This document shows positions 1 through 8,998 of a stretch of 64,000 nt of DNA, piece after piece (the stretch's first letter is position 1; each line of letters opens with the position of its first letter). The notes under the pieces were generated by a model, which saw only the letters and a program-made list of their open reading frames with translations, was not told the DNA's origin and ran no database searches. A program made the position numbers and the translations under genes. The stretch comes from Tribonema minus (taxonomy: Eukaryota; Sar; Xanthophyceae; Tribonematales; Tribonemataceae), in the NCBI GenBank assembly GCA_017506865.1, contig JAFCMP010000457.1, positions 62,001 through 126,000 on the forward strand, given 5' to 3'.

Positions 1-1118
1 TGCGCAATTTATTGACCACTGTCCATTGCAATTTGATGATCTGGTGGACTGATCTTGTACTGCTGATGATGGACGCCTGGCACCACAGGTGCCACTGGCG
101 GCTCAATTCATGTGTCAGATTCGGATGGCAACTCATGAGGCCGCGTCTCGCTGATCGACTGTACAGTGTCTGATTCCTCCGCTGTCATGGGTGGCGCAGT
201 GAGCGCTGACTTTGGGGACTTCACCTGTGCGGGCTGTGACATGCAGCGAAATACAGGTGTGCTCATAGCCATACTTGAGCATGGCAGCAGAGCCTGCAGA
301 GTGTAAATGATCTGTCCACTGTTTGCCGGCAATGCTTGCTGGTGCATGGACTTCAACATTGTTTCTCAATTATGATGCTACATAGCTTTGCAAGGCAGTT
401 GTCCATTGTAGTCTTGAGCAATTTCTAATGTGCCTATGTTTCATTAGTATCGGTCATGTGCAGGTCTGCAATATTATTATGTGCTAAGGTTGCTGTGTAG
501 GCTCGTCGCCACTTCAAGGATCAAAGGCAGCTGTAGTGCCTACCACAAACGCAAGCACCTCCGTTCACCCTGTCAGCGACAAATGGTGAGCAGCTGTAGG
601 CTGCGTTAGGACTCCGGAGGCTTGCGCCAAATGCAGATGGTGTAGAGTGCACAGTTTGTATTGTGCACCTGACACTGACTTTTTCATGAAGAATTGCTGG
701 CCTACTAGTACCTTAACCAAATAACACCTCATGCTGTGTGTGGTTTTGCAAGCAGGCTATGTTGGCTGTGGTGCTGTCAGCAGCATGCTGTCATGTTGTT
801 GAAAATCGAAGATGTGATTGCACCAGGGCTGACAGAGCTGAACGCCAACAAAACCAAGACGTTGTTCACGAATTCAAGTTTTAATGGGCAGCATGGCTAT
901 GTTTGCGTAGAAATATTGTGGAAAACGTGCTCAACTTGAAGGGCGTTGTGTGGTACCTGGCCAGCTACAAGGTCAACCGACTGACACCAATCCTTACTCC
1001 CTGCGCTTTTGCATTGTGCTTGCAGCAAAAGAAAATGCTGGCACCCTTGCAGCGACAAATACTGCTCGGATGATCATAACATCGAGCGTGCTGGCCTATT
1101 CAGTAGCTCAAGGCGCAG
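1..1118. other. No gene recognised; upstream part of beta-helix locus
   Basis: No reading frame here resembles a known family and no exon with convincing splice sites was found. The last part (from about 950) begins to resemble the sequence upstream of the second cassette copy near 10,900, so it probably belongs to an intron or upstream region of the beta-helix gene. Confidence 0.4.
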
Positions 1119-1195
1119 GTACGAAAGACATGATGGCATCTATCCAAAAATGCCAACACAATGCTGCTAGTTTACACACAACGAAGACTGGAACA
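1119..1195 (+). pseudogene. Decayed small exon, unit A copy
   Basis: This is the unit A counterpart of the 64-bp exon at 10952-11015. The acceptor CAG is kept, but the donor, GTAAGT in unit B, reads ATAATT here, so a normal 5' splice site is lost. The downstream intron sequence is also similar in both units (CTCAATCAAGT followed by TACCTTGTAAGCATTGCTCTTG-like sequence). I read it as a dead exon in the older or decaying cassette. Confidence 0.5.
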
Positions 1196-2698
1196 CATAA
1201 TTATCTCAATCAAGTGCCTCAGCTTGTTTCATGGAGTACCTTGTAAGCATTGCTCTTGACAATCTGCTGTGTTTCTGTGTAGGCCATGCTTTAGAAATGA
1301 ACACCAGAATCAATCACCTGCAAGGCATAACCACATGCTGTCATGGCGGAGTACTGTGTTCCAATAGTGTGTCACAGTTGTGCTTCCAGTTTGGCTATGC
1401 ATTGCCAGGTAATCCTGTTGGTGTTATGTGGCGGCAAGTCGCTGACTGCATTGTCAGACTTGTTGTCATGGACAATGTTTTGGTGCTAAATGATCGTCTG
1501 CGACAAGCTTGCATGTGCCTGAACAATGTTATTTTTGTTTAGTTGAGCAGACAGGCAGCAGTGCTGGCTACATGTAGCTGGCTGGTGTTGCTATGTCCAT
1601 GAGAGCTTGGCCTTGTGTGGTCTAGTGTGAACAACTACCACACGCTCGCCTCTTTCTGTGCTCCTTGCTGATTCCTTATTTTGGGCCCCAATTTTTTTCA
1701 AAATTGCCAAAAAGTCTGGTACAAACAAGGTCGGACAGGCTGTCTGTCACAATACGCTCTCTTGTACACAAAAAGAACAAGCGTTGTCGTCTACATATAT
1801 GCTGTATGCACCAGAAGTTGTCCGCTTGGTGACTACTGCCAAGCCGACTTTTCACGAGGCACTCAAAGATATCCTTGCGTCGTGACAGCGGTTGAGCGGA
1901 ATAAGTGCACAAGTCAAAGATCAGTGTGAAAGCTGCAGCAATGACTGCTTAGCTAATGCAAAGGGCAGCAATAGGCGCTTAAGCAAGCACGCTCCTTGCA
2001 GCTGCTTCTCTCTTTGTTCAAACAACCAATCCTATTCCAAGTACCTACAACACAAGAACGCAAACAACCTCACGTCACGCACTCCAGCAATCCAAGCATT
2101 CTGCAGGGCATCAAAGTTGCCTCATTTGCTAATCTCCCTTTTCCGCTGTGAAGCTAGTGCGATTGCTCTGTCAACATGTGATGGTAGTGAGCAGCACGCT
2201 TAGCACAACACAGCGCCTGCTAGTGGTAGACATGTAGGCAAGGTTGGTCAGCCTGGCACCGAGTAGGTCACCCCTTCCTGGCACCGAGTAGGTCACCCCT
2301 TGATGTGATGGTGACCATGGTTGCAACATCAAAATATCCAACCTGTGTGGTCACAGTACAATCATTGCTGCGTTAGTTCAAGCAAATGTAGATGGCACTC
2401 TTTGCAAGCCAGAGACAGTCATCAAACTATTTAATCTGTTATTTCGGTGTATGTGGACTCACGGGTGGCATTCAAAGGATATATGGTGTCAGCAGGTCAC
2501 TTACAGCAAGTCACTTGCTCTCAAGGGCTCATTCGCTTACATTTGCTGTTGTTGCCGTCATTTGTGTATGTGGTGCTATCACAGATGAGGCATGTGACCT
2601 CCGTGATACTCAATGGCTCAGTGTAAATTGAGGTATGCAGTATGTGCTGAGTCTATTGATTAATTGATGCAGTATTATTCTGTCTGTTTGCTGCGCAG
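1196..2698. other. Intronic sequence of unit A; short tandem duplication
   Basis: No exon is supported here. Around 1336-1355 the sequence CATGCTGTCATGGCGGAG is shared with unit B near 11205. At about 2250-2302 a 26-bp unit (CTGGCACCGAGTAGGTCACC plus a few bases) occurs twice in tandem. Open frames in 1658-1929 overlap in several frames and show no family resemblance. Confidence 0.45.
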
Positions 2699-2848
2699 GA
2701 TCCTTGGGTGGCATCCTGTATGGAGGCGATGATGCTCAAGTCACTTTGACAGGTGTCACACTTGCCAACTCCAGCGCCGCTTCAGGGGGGGCTCTCGCTG
2801 TGGATGGCATGTTGCGTTGCTCGAATTCAGCCTTTACTGGCACTTCAG
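2699..2848 (+). CDS. Beta-helix repeat exon b, unit A
   Basis: A 150-bp exon between GCGCAG and the donor CAG|GTACAAG. It encodes about 50 residues with glycine/asparagine-rich beta-helix spacing (GGILYGG, VTLTGVTLANSSA, GGALAVDG, CSNSAFTG), typical of right-handed parallel beta-helix (pectin-lyase-like) ectodomains. It enters and leaves in phase 1, so it can be duplicated or skipped without a frameshift. It is nearly identical to the exon at 11754-11903, which shows tandem duplication of the cassette. Whether unit A is still transcribed into protein is unknown, because neighbouring unit A exons are broken. Confidence 0.7.
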
Positions 2849-3251
2849 GTACAAGTAAGAAACCCTTTGTTATTATCATAAGCATTTCCGACTATTTGAT
2901 TTATCTACGGCGCCTGCAATGTTTAAACATGTGTTCAGTGCACGGAAGTGACTCACACAGGCTTTGTTTTGAGAAAGCGTATAAGCCTAGTAGACATGTG
3001 TTCATGGTGGTGCATCAGGTCGCCGGGCCTTGTCAATGCTGATGTCGAGTCCTTGCGTGAGCTCTCGTGCAGGAGTGTTCATCCACATGCATGCACACAT
3101 GCACACATACCTGCATTTTCCAAGGGTTACACATAAAAAACATGATCCACGTAAGTGGCAAGTATCCGGAAAGAGACAAAGGATCACTCGTGTTGCTGCG
3201 GCCGCTTTGTGTTGCAGTTCTCTTGTCACCAGAGGAAATGCCTCCTCCCTT
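2849..3251. other. Intron segment of unit A interrupted by retrotransposon
   Basis: Positions about 3001-3225 match 12435-12655 of unit B (GGTGCATCAGGTCGC, CTTGCGTGAGCTCTC, GTAAGTGGCAAGTATC), so they are duplicated intron. Homology to unit B stops close to the insertion point of the retrotransposon and resumes at about 8630. Confidence 0.6.
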
Positions 3252-3261
3252 GTACAGGTCC
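3252..3261 (+). repeat. Probable 5' target-site duplication
   Basis: GTACAGGTCC lies just before the retrotransposon body. It matches GTACACAGGTCC at 8562-8573, directly after the 3' end, apart from a 2-base CA indel. The exact 5' end of the element is inferred from this pair. Confidence 0.55.
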
Positions 3262-3269
3262 CTCTGCTT

Positions 3270-3355
3270 TGTACATGGGTGTGCTTGCCAGGGCGAATTT
3301 GGGCAATGTAGCAAAAGCTCATGGGCGTCCTCACCAGGGCAGAGTGGCAACGTAG
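3270..3355 (+). repeat. Short tandem repeats in element 5' leader
   Basis: A unit of roughly 45 bp containing GGGTGTGCTTGCCAGGGCGA and ending CAATGTAGC is followed by a diverged second copy (GGGCGTCCTCACCAGGGCAG ending CAACGTAGC). Tandem 5' repeats in the leader of a non-LTR element suggest promoter or leader units, but function is only inferred. Confidence 0.45.
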
Positions 3356-3770
3356 CCCCCCTCGCCCCTACTATTGTAAATGCCCCCTAGCAGCCATATC
3401 ATGGCTGCAGGTCGGCGCACTGCCCTCGCACAACGCGCCACTAAACAATCAAATTCAAGTTGAACTTCAACTGATTGTTTGTGTGAGTGCATTACCGCTG
3501 CTGATTGATTGCAACACGGGCAGCAGTGCTCGCTTGACAAGAGTTGTTGATGCAGCTGCTGCTGCCTCGCAAGCACTGCCATCGCTGTTGTCGGAGGTGT
3601 CCACCATTGTAACCTCACAACTCTGCAGCATCGTGTAACCTTCCACCCCCCCGGTATTAGCATGAAGCAGCTCAGCCCGCCCTCCCTGTGTAGAGGCCCC
3701 TTCCCTGTGCAAGGGCAAATGGGCGTGCTGTACACAGGCCCACTTCAACGGTGGTAGCTGCACGAGGTCG

Positions 3771-5363
3771 ATGCTGAACCCTGAGGCGAGCACATCACAC
3801 TGTCAGCAAAATCCGGTGGCAGCATACGCCAAGGGCATCTGGCAGCAGGTTGATCACGACCCATCCGGTGACCGTGCCCCTTCAGGCAGCAGTACCTGCA
3901 ACACTGGGGCACACCATGCCAAGCGTGTGCAGGAGATGAGCACCATGTATGGTTGCACGGCAGAAGACTTCCTACGGGCGGTAAGGAAGCTGAGTGCATG
4001 CACAGGTGCCTGCGGTCTGGTCCATATGTCAGCCAGCGCGGGGCAGAGGCAATGCGCGCTGACCTCGCCATGCCACACGTGTCGACGGAATGGAAGCGCC
4101 CCCACGCGTGCACGCCCGGCAGTACCCCCGGGCCAGTCCGAGGGCGGGGGTGCGGGTAGCGACGGCGCGGCCGCGGCGGCGGGGGCTGCCGCAGCGACAC
4201 CTCCAAAGCCACCGGCGGTGCCGGCTAGTGGCGCTGCCAACTCAAAGTCCAGCAAGAAACGCCCGGCGGCCACGGCAACCGGCGCGCAACGCCGGCGCCG
4301 AACGGCAGCTGCTGCGGCACCGCCTGGCAGCGCCGGCAGCCGCACTCAGTCTAACAGCCTAAGGCTGCAGGACAGCAGCCCCCCCCACGGGACGGCCGTG
4401 GGATGGGCGGACATGGACTTGGACCCGCCGGACGATGCTGCGTCACCGCCCGCCCCGACCACCACCAGTGGCAGGCCCTCAAAGCCCCAGGCACGAGCAT
4501 CCCTGGCTTGGGACCTCTCGACGCCCTCGGTCGTCCACGCACTTGACCAGACCAATGAGGCGGATCTACTGCTGCTACGGTTCACCACGACTGCCAACCC
4601 CTTCCGCACTCAGCTGCAGTGCACCCAGTGGGCACGGCTAGTGGAGCACGCCACACGACTACTGGCGGACGCCACAGACAGTGCACGTGAGGCGGCACGG
4701 GTGCGCCTCCACCATGGTGCCGGGGCGTTTGCTCATCAGGTTTCTCAGACTCTAGTGCAGCGCGGCTACAGGCTGCTGCACCTGCTAGCAGCAATGGCCT
4801 TTGGTAGGCAACCGGAGGGAACCGGTATGCCGCCTGCGGCCCGGCTGGCAGCGTTGCTATCTGGCGACTTTGCGGAGCTACTGAGAAAGACGCTGTCAGC
4901 AGCAGCGGCGCTGCGGGCCCCCAAACCAAACAACGCAGCTACGGCGTCGGCACAAACGAACTTCGATGCCGACTGGACGGAGGCTGACTCCAGGCAGCAA
5001 ACAGCATGCGCTGCCCTCTCAGGCAAGCGACGGGGGGTAGGCCTGGCTGCCGCACGACTAGAGGCGCGTGAAGCATGCGCCCCAGCAGACGAGGTCACGG
5101 CACAGGTGCTGGCAGCAAACCACCCTGAAACTGGCACCCGGCCCGGGGTAGTCGATACGCCAATGGAGCAAGTGCGCGGCCTGGCACGCGACGCCCGGCG
5201 GCACTGCTTGCACGGCGCAGGGGTGGCAACGACCGCCGGGCCCGCTGGCAGCGGCAGTCCCGTCTTCGAATCGGGTCAGGCGCATGATCGCAGCGATAGG
5301 CCTGAGGATGCTGCCAGCGCAGCCGGACGGCGCCTCGAGGTGGAGGCGACAGACATACTATAG
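3771..5363 (+). CDS. Retrotransposon N-terminal ORF (gag-like/DNA-binding region)
   Basis: An open frame of 530 codons upstream of the reverse transcriptase. Residues about 60-110 are Cys-rich (CTGACG, CALTSPCHTC) without a clean zinc-finger spacing. Residues about 120-230 are Ala/Pro-rich with two basic clusters (SSKKRPAA, AQRRRRTA) that could bind nucleic acid or act as a nuclear signal. The rest is helical and Ala-rich without a recognised fold. No apurinic-type endonuclease motifs are visible. The frame ends just before the RT frame, which is open in another register from about 5342, so the two were probably one protein before a frameshift near 5340-5362. The start is the first ATG; an upstream start is possible. 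Confidence 0.6.
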   Translation: MLNPEASTSHCQQNPVAAYAKGIWQQVDHDPSGDRAPSGSSTCNTGAHHAKRVQEMSTMYGCTAEDFLRAVRKLSACTGACGLVHMSASAGQRQCALTSPCHTCRRNGSAPTRARPAVPPGQSEGGGAGSDGAAAAAGAAAATPPKPPAVPASGAANSKSSKKRPAATATGAQRRRRTAAAAAPPGSAGSRTQSNSLRLQDSSPPHGTAVGWADMDLDPPDDAASPPAPTTTSGRPSKPQARASLAWDLSTPSVVHALDQTNEADLLLLRFTTTANPFRTQLQCTQWARLVEHATRLLADATDSAREAARVRLHHGAGAFAHQVSQTLVQRGYRLLHLLAAMAFGRQPEGTGMPPAARLAALLSGDFAELLRKTLSAAAALRAPKPNNAATASAQTNFDADWTEADSRQQTACAALSGKRRGVGLAAARLEAREACAPADEVTAQVLAANHPETGTRPGVVDTPMEQVRGLARDARRHCLHGAGVATTAGPAGSGSPVFESGQAHDRSDRPEDAASAAGRRLEVEATDIL

Positions 5364-6322
5364 TAGTACTGTCGACCTTGTCCGCAGCAGGGGCGGGGAA
5401 GGCAGGAGGGCTGGACGGCCTACGCTATGAACACCTCTTGATGGCCGCTGGGCCTGGTGCACCAGTGAAAGCAGCCACCCGCCCCGTGGGCAGTGCCTCG
5501 CCAGGACTAGCTGGTGATTCAGAATCGGATGTGATGGAACCGGCATTCGCCCATCACCTGACCAAGGTGTTCACGACGCTGCTTGTTGAGCCCGAACTGC
5601 TGCCGGAGCAATCGCAACGGCTTCTCCGCGCCGCGGCCCTCTCAGGCATAGGACAGAAGCGGCGTCCGATCGCCTGCTCCAGTGTCTGGCGCAGACTCCT
5701 CGGGTCCACAGCGGCACGGAGTGTCAAGTGCAAAATATCGGGGCTGCTGGCCTCCATGTCGCAGTTTGGCGTAGGATACCGGTCTGGCGTAGAGCATGTG
5801 GCAGCGCGCGCGCGCGTGTGGCACGAGCTGTATGGAACCACAATCCAGCTGGACTGTGAGAACGCATTTAACAGTGTGGATCGCGCCGCCATTGTGCGGG
5901 GACTTCTGCTCTTCTGTCCGGAGCTGCTCCCGCACTTTGAGTCCGTATACTGTGGTGACACTGCCCCAGAGATGCGAGTGGAGGTGAACGGTGAAGCTCG
6001 CATTATCTGCTCCCACCTAGGGTGCCAGCAAGGGGACCCTCTAGGGCCGCTGTACTTTGCAGTGGCAGCGGCCTTCCTACTCTTCTACCCTGATGGAGTG
6101 AATGCGACGCCCGGCAGTATGCCGGCCTACGGCCACAGCACAGCGGAACCACCAGCCCCGCACTGCGCTTTCCTGGATGACCTCAACGTGCTGCAAGCTG
6201 CCTACTTCGACGATGCAGCGGCCGCTGGGGTGGCAGAGGTGATTTTTTCGGCTTGCGGCAGGGGGCCTACGCGTTCGATCAGACAAGTCGCTGGCCATCG
6301 CCATGCGCGGCACAGTGTTTGA
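5342..6322 (+). CDS. Reverse transcriptase domain of the non-LTR element
   Basis: This frame carries RT blocks in order: AGGLDGLRYEHLL (block 0/1), KRRPIACSSVWRRLLG, QLDCENAFNSVDR with the first catalytic Asp, GCQQGDPLGPLYFA (block 4) and FLDDLNVL (block 5, in place of the usual YADD). Such RT blocks are diagnostic of non-LTR retroelements. The frame has no good ATG near its start and overlaps the previous ORF, so it was probably continuous with it. At 6241-6249 the coding register shifts at a run of six T: the block 6 motif RVRSDKSLAIAM continues in the frame of the next entry, while this frame runs on to a stop at 6322 with meaningless sequence. Confidence 0.85.
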   Translation, partial: GGDRHTIVVLSTLSAAGAGKAGGLDGLRYEHLLMAAGPGAPVKAATRPVGSASPGLAGDSESDVMEPAFAHHLTKVFTTLLVEPELLPEQSQRLLRAAALSGIGQKRRPIACSSVWRRLLGSTAARSVKCKISGLLASMSQFGVGYRSGVEHVAARARVWHELYGTTIQLDCENAFNSVDRAAIVRGLLLFCPELLPHFESVYCGDTAPEMRVEVNGEARIICSHLGCQQGDPLGPLYFAVAAAFLLFYPDGVNATPGSMPAYGHSTAEPPAPHCAFLDDLNVLQAAYFDDAAAAGVAEVIFSACGRGPTRSIRQVAGHRHARHSV

Positions 6323-8483
6323 TGAAGCGGCCAGAGCACGCCTGCGCGCCCTTGACATACCGTTTGTGGACGCCACCATGCCAGAATCCAGTCAGGGCTT
6401 TACGTCGGTCGGGGTACCGGTAGGGCACCCAGCCTATGTGCATGCTGCCATGAGCAAGCATCTCGTTGACGCAGGGACCTGGCGATTGTCGTGGCAGCTA
6501 GCTGGAATGGCGCGGCATCACCTACAGGCAGCACAGTTCATTCTGCGCAGGTCACTGACGAAGCGCATGGGCTTCTTAGCTCGGGTCGTTGACACGGCTT
6601 TGAGTGAGACATGGCTGCACGCATTTGACGGGTTCTGTGCATGGACGCTTGAACGCATGCTGCACCTGCACGGCTGCGCTACCGCGGCAGTCATGAAGTC
6701 ACACCTGCTGGCCGCCTGCACTGCTGGTGACAATGAGGTAGCCAGCAGTGGCAGCGTGCTGGTATTGCCGCGCTTGGGCCCGCCAGAACTCACGGACATC
6801 GCAGTGCCACTGCGGGCGTCACGGTTGCCGGAGCGACGAGGCGGTCTGGGCATGCCGCTTTTGGGGCTACTGGCACCAGCCGCATACACGGCCCAGGCAT
6901 GCACAACACTGCGGCCTGCAATAATTCATGCCACTGTGGCAGCAGGGGCCCTGAGGCTCGGCACTGACGAACACGGCGCAGTCACCTGGTTCGCGCAGCA
7001 CTCATGCGCAATACGCGAGGACCAGGGACTGCCGCCAATCATCGAGGCCGTGCGACGCTCTACGCGAGCGCTGACAGCTGATGGCGGCAAAAAATCACGC
7101 ACAGCTGTGGCCGAGCAGCTCCCAGCATCGTTGCTACGGTGGGCAGCAGATACGACGGCCGCAGCGTCGACGCTCCCCACTGCGGTGCAAGCGATCTACG
7201 CCGCAACTGCCGTCACGGAGACGGGGACCACTGAGCCAGCCCCACACACCCACGGCATTGTGCCTGGCGCCGAGGCGGCCGCTGCGGCGGCGACTGTACC
7301 TGGCCCTCAAGCCGCTGCCGCGGCTGCCTCTTCCACGCCCGCTAAAACACAAACTAGCGCGGAAGAAAGCAGCTGCAGCGGCGGGCAGGAGGACGACGAC
7401 GACGACTGGGAGGCCTATGCTGACGAGATCTGCAGGAAGGTAGTGCCCCGCCGCCGGCGCGGTCACTTCACGCACGGACTACAAGCCGGCCTTTCAATTG
7501 TTCTTCAACGTCAATACGAGGACTGCCTGGTGGAGGACCTAGAGGCTGCCTCGGCTGGTGCCGTGGGCAAGCCGACGCAGGCTACACTTATTGGTGACTC
7601 GCGTGACACCAGCCGCCGCCGCCAACAGGCTAGCGCGCGGGTCCTGGCGCAGCTGCGCAGCCAGCGTGCGTCCGGGGCAATGGCGTGGATGAGCGTGCCA
7701 CCCGCTGCCAATGACCGCCCGGGTGCGGCGCCCATGTCCAGTATGGCAGCAGCCACGATGATTTTGGTTGCGATCTTTATAGACGGGTGGGGCATACAGG
7801 GCGAGGTGTGCCCATGGCGGTGCAGTGACGTGAGCCCCACCTCCACGCATGCGATCAGCTGCCCCAGCCAGCACATACGGGGGCACAACGCGACACACAC
7901 TGCCCAAAAGCGGTGCCTACAGCGCATCTTGAGACAGCACCTTGTCTCTATTGTCCGCAATGAGGACGCTAGTGTCTTCAAGGTACCGGGGTATCGGGCG
8001 GACACAGTCATTGACCCAGGGTGTCTGCACTTTAGCAGTGCATACCAAAACAAGGGAATAGTGCTAGACACAAGTGTGCGCGCGCCCACAGCGAGCTCGT
8101 ACCTGACAGGCAAAACAAATGCCTCGAACACGGACGGCTATGCTGCTGGGGTGGGGGAGGACGCGAAGGTCAAGCACCACACCGGCACCTTGACGTCATC
8201 TTGGGCTTTTGTGCCATTCGTGCAGGAGTCGTACGGACAGCTGGGCAAGCAGACAAGCCTTTTTGTGAAGGAGTTGGCAATGCACTCAGCACTGTGCTCA
8301 GGGGGGGGGAAGGCAGATGTGTTACGCAAGGCCGGGTTAGCTAAGCGTCAGATCCACATTGAGCTGAGCATATCCCTGGCGCGGGAGTTGGCGGAGCGCG
8401 TCATGGCATACACACGTGGAGCGCGAATGCTGGGCTGTGTTGCGGCGCCGGTATCCAAACTCCTAGGGCACAGCGCAGACTAG
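6243..8483 (+). CDS. RT thumb, CCHC zinc motif and restriction-like endonuclease
   Basis: This frame continues the RT after the T-run frameshift: GLRVRSDKSLAIA (block 6) and SVGVPVGHPAYV (block 7), then a thumb-like helical region with RRGGLGMPLL. A low-complexity Ala linker and an acidic patch lie around 7260-7420. A zinc motif of form CX3CX8HX3C (CPWRC...HAISC) at about 7809-7860 is followed by GHNATH, the place where R2-type elements carry CCHC and RHN. The endonuclease follows: GYRADTVIDPG, then VLDTSVRAP, then GEDAKVKHH, matching the R/PD...D...E-x-K layout of restriction-like endonucleases. The stop is at 8481-8483. The ATG at 6303 is internal to the RT domain and not a real start. Confidence 0.8.
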   Translation, partial: FFRLAAGGLRVRSDKSLAIAMRGTVFDEAARARLRALDIPFVDATMPESSQGFTSVGVPVGHPAYVHAAMSKHLVDAGTWRLSWQLAGMARHHLQAAQFILRRSLTKRMGFLARVVDTALSETWLHAFDGFCAWTLERMLHLHGCATAAVMKSHLLAACTAGDNEVASSGSVLVLPRLGPPELTDIAVPLRASRLPERRGGLGMPLLGLLAPAAYTAQACTTLRPAIIHATVAAGALRLGTDEHGAVTWFAQHSCAIREDQGLPPIIEAVRRSTRALTADGGKKSRTAVAEQLPASLLRWAADTTAAASTLPTAVQAIYAATAVTETGTTEPAPHTHGIVPGAEAAAAAATVPGPQAAAAAASSTPAKTQTSAEESSCSGGQEDDDDDWEAYADEICRKVVPRRRRGHFTHGLQAGLSIVLQRQYEDCLVEDLEAASAGAVGKPTQATLIGDSRDTSRRRQQASARVLAQLRSQRASGAMAWMSVPPAANDRPGAAPMSSMAAATMILVAIFIDGWGIQGEVCPWRCSDVSPTSTHAISCPSQHIRGHNATHTAQKRCLQRILRQHLVSIVRNEDASVFKVPGYRADTVIDPGCLHFSSAYQNKGIVLDTSVRAPTASSYLTGKTNASNTDGYAAGVGEDAKVKHHTGTLTSSWAFVPFVQESYGQLGKQTSLFVKELAMHSALCSGGGKADVLRKAGLAKRQIHIELSISLARELAERVMAYTRGARMLGCVAAPVSKLLGHSAD

Positions 8484-8524
8484 GCTGCTGCGTTGACGCA
8501 AGCTTTTCGATTGCATAGGCAACC

Positions 8525-8541
8525 AGGCCTCCCTTGGGCCT
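8525..8541 (+). promoter_or_regulatory. 3' UTR hairpin of the retrotransposon
   Basis: AGGCC and GGCCT arms enclose a CCCTT-containing loop 20 bases before the element's 3' end. The same arrangement, GGCC arms around a CCCTTA-type loop followed by ATACAAGTCC, recurs at 17068-17098. Conserved 3' hairpins are the RT recognition signal in many poly-A-less non-LTR elements; that role is inferred here. Confidence 0.5.
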
Positions 8542-8561
8542 TTATAAATACAAGTCCATAC

Positions 8562-8573
8562 GTACACAGGTCC
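8562..8573 (+). repeat. Probable 3' target-site duplication
   Basis: GTACACAGGTCC directly follows the element and matches 3252-3261 apart from a CA slip. Confidence 0.55.
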
Positions 8574-8842
8574 AGATCCGCTGCCCCTGAGGGGCGTCTA
8601 TGTGGCCATTCACAATGATGTGTTGAAGTAGAAGTTGCTGTGCGTGCTCCTTGGCAATCAGCTGAAGCATTGAACCGCCAGTGCTCTTAATTGCGTTTTG
8701 TTGCTCTTGGGGACTCAGCGCGGTGCCGGCTCCACAAGGGCAGCTTGCAGCACCCCTGCCGAGCTTCTGAGATGTATGTTGTGCTTGGCAGCAGCATTGT
8801 GCATAACGGGTGTGTACTTGTGCTGACTTGGTGCTGCTGCAG
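8574..8842. other. Intron of unit A resumes
   Basis: From about 8630 the sequence (GCTCCTTGGCAATCA, GCTTCTGAGATGTATG, CATAACGGGTGTGTACTTG) is homologous to 12690-12879 of unit B and ends at the acceptor of the next exon. Confidence 0.6.
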
Positions 8843-8998
8843 CCTATGATTCTGGTGGCAGCATATACGGGGGAATAAATTCGGCACTTGCACTGGACGG
8901 CGTCACCATTAACAACTCCACAGCTGTCATCAACGGCGGGGCAGTCAGTGCACAGGGCACCTTGATTATAAAGGCGTCTGTGTGCAGCGACGTATCAG
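8843..8998 (+). CDS. Beta-helix repeat exon c, unit A
   Basis: A 156-bp exon between CTGCAG and the donor CAG|GTGCGC. It encodes about 52 residues with beta-helix spacing (SGGSIYGG, LDGVTINNSTA, NGGAVSAQG, CSDVS). Phase is 1 in and 1 out, as for exon b, so b and c can be joined in tandem. It is about 95% identical by eye to 12880-13035. Activity in unit A is uncertain. Confidence 0.7.

Larger units (their letters stand above)
3262..8561 (+). mobile_element. Non-LTR retrotransposon with C-terminal restriction-like endonuclease
   Basis: The element is about 5.3 kb and lies inside an intron of unit A of the beta-helix gene. Its boundaries come from comparison with the uninterrupted unit B, from the near-perfect flanking duplication (3252-3261, 8562-8573), and from an independent truncated copy at 13049-13266 that ends at the same 3' base. 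It has a 5' leader with short tandem repeats (3270-3355), an Ala/Arg-rich upstream ORF, a reverse transcriptase with FLDD in the catalytic box, a CCHC-type zinc motif and a PD-(D/E)XK-like endonuclease. Domain order resembles R2-like and other RLE-bearing non-LTR clades rather than APE-bearing L1 types. There is no poly-A tail; the 3' end is a hairpin followed by ATACAAGTCCATAC. The three frames are offset by two frameshifts, so this copy looks inactive or needs recoding. Confidence 0.85.

Noticed and set aside
3854..4345. 163-codon minus-strand frame opposite the retrotransposon ORF
   Set aside because: Its Ala/Pro/Arg-rich composition mirrors the GC-rich plus-strand gene and it has no motif of its own.
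7511..8131. 206-codon minus-strand frame
   Set aside because: It lies antisense to the zinc motif and endonuclease of the retrotransposon; no independent support.
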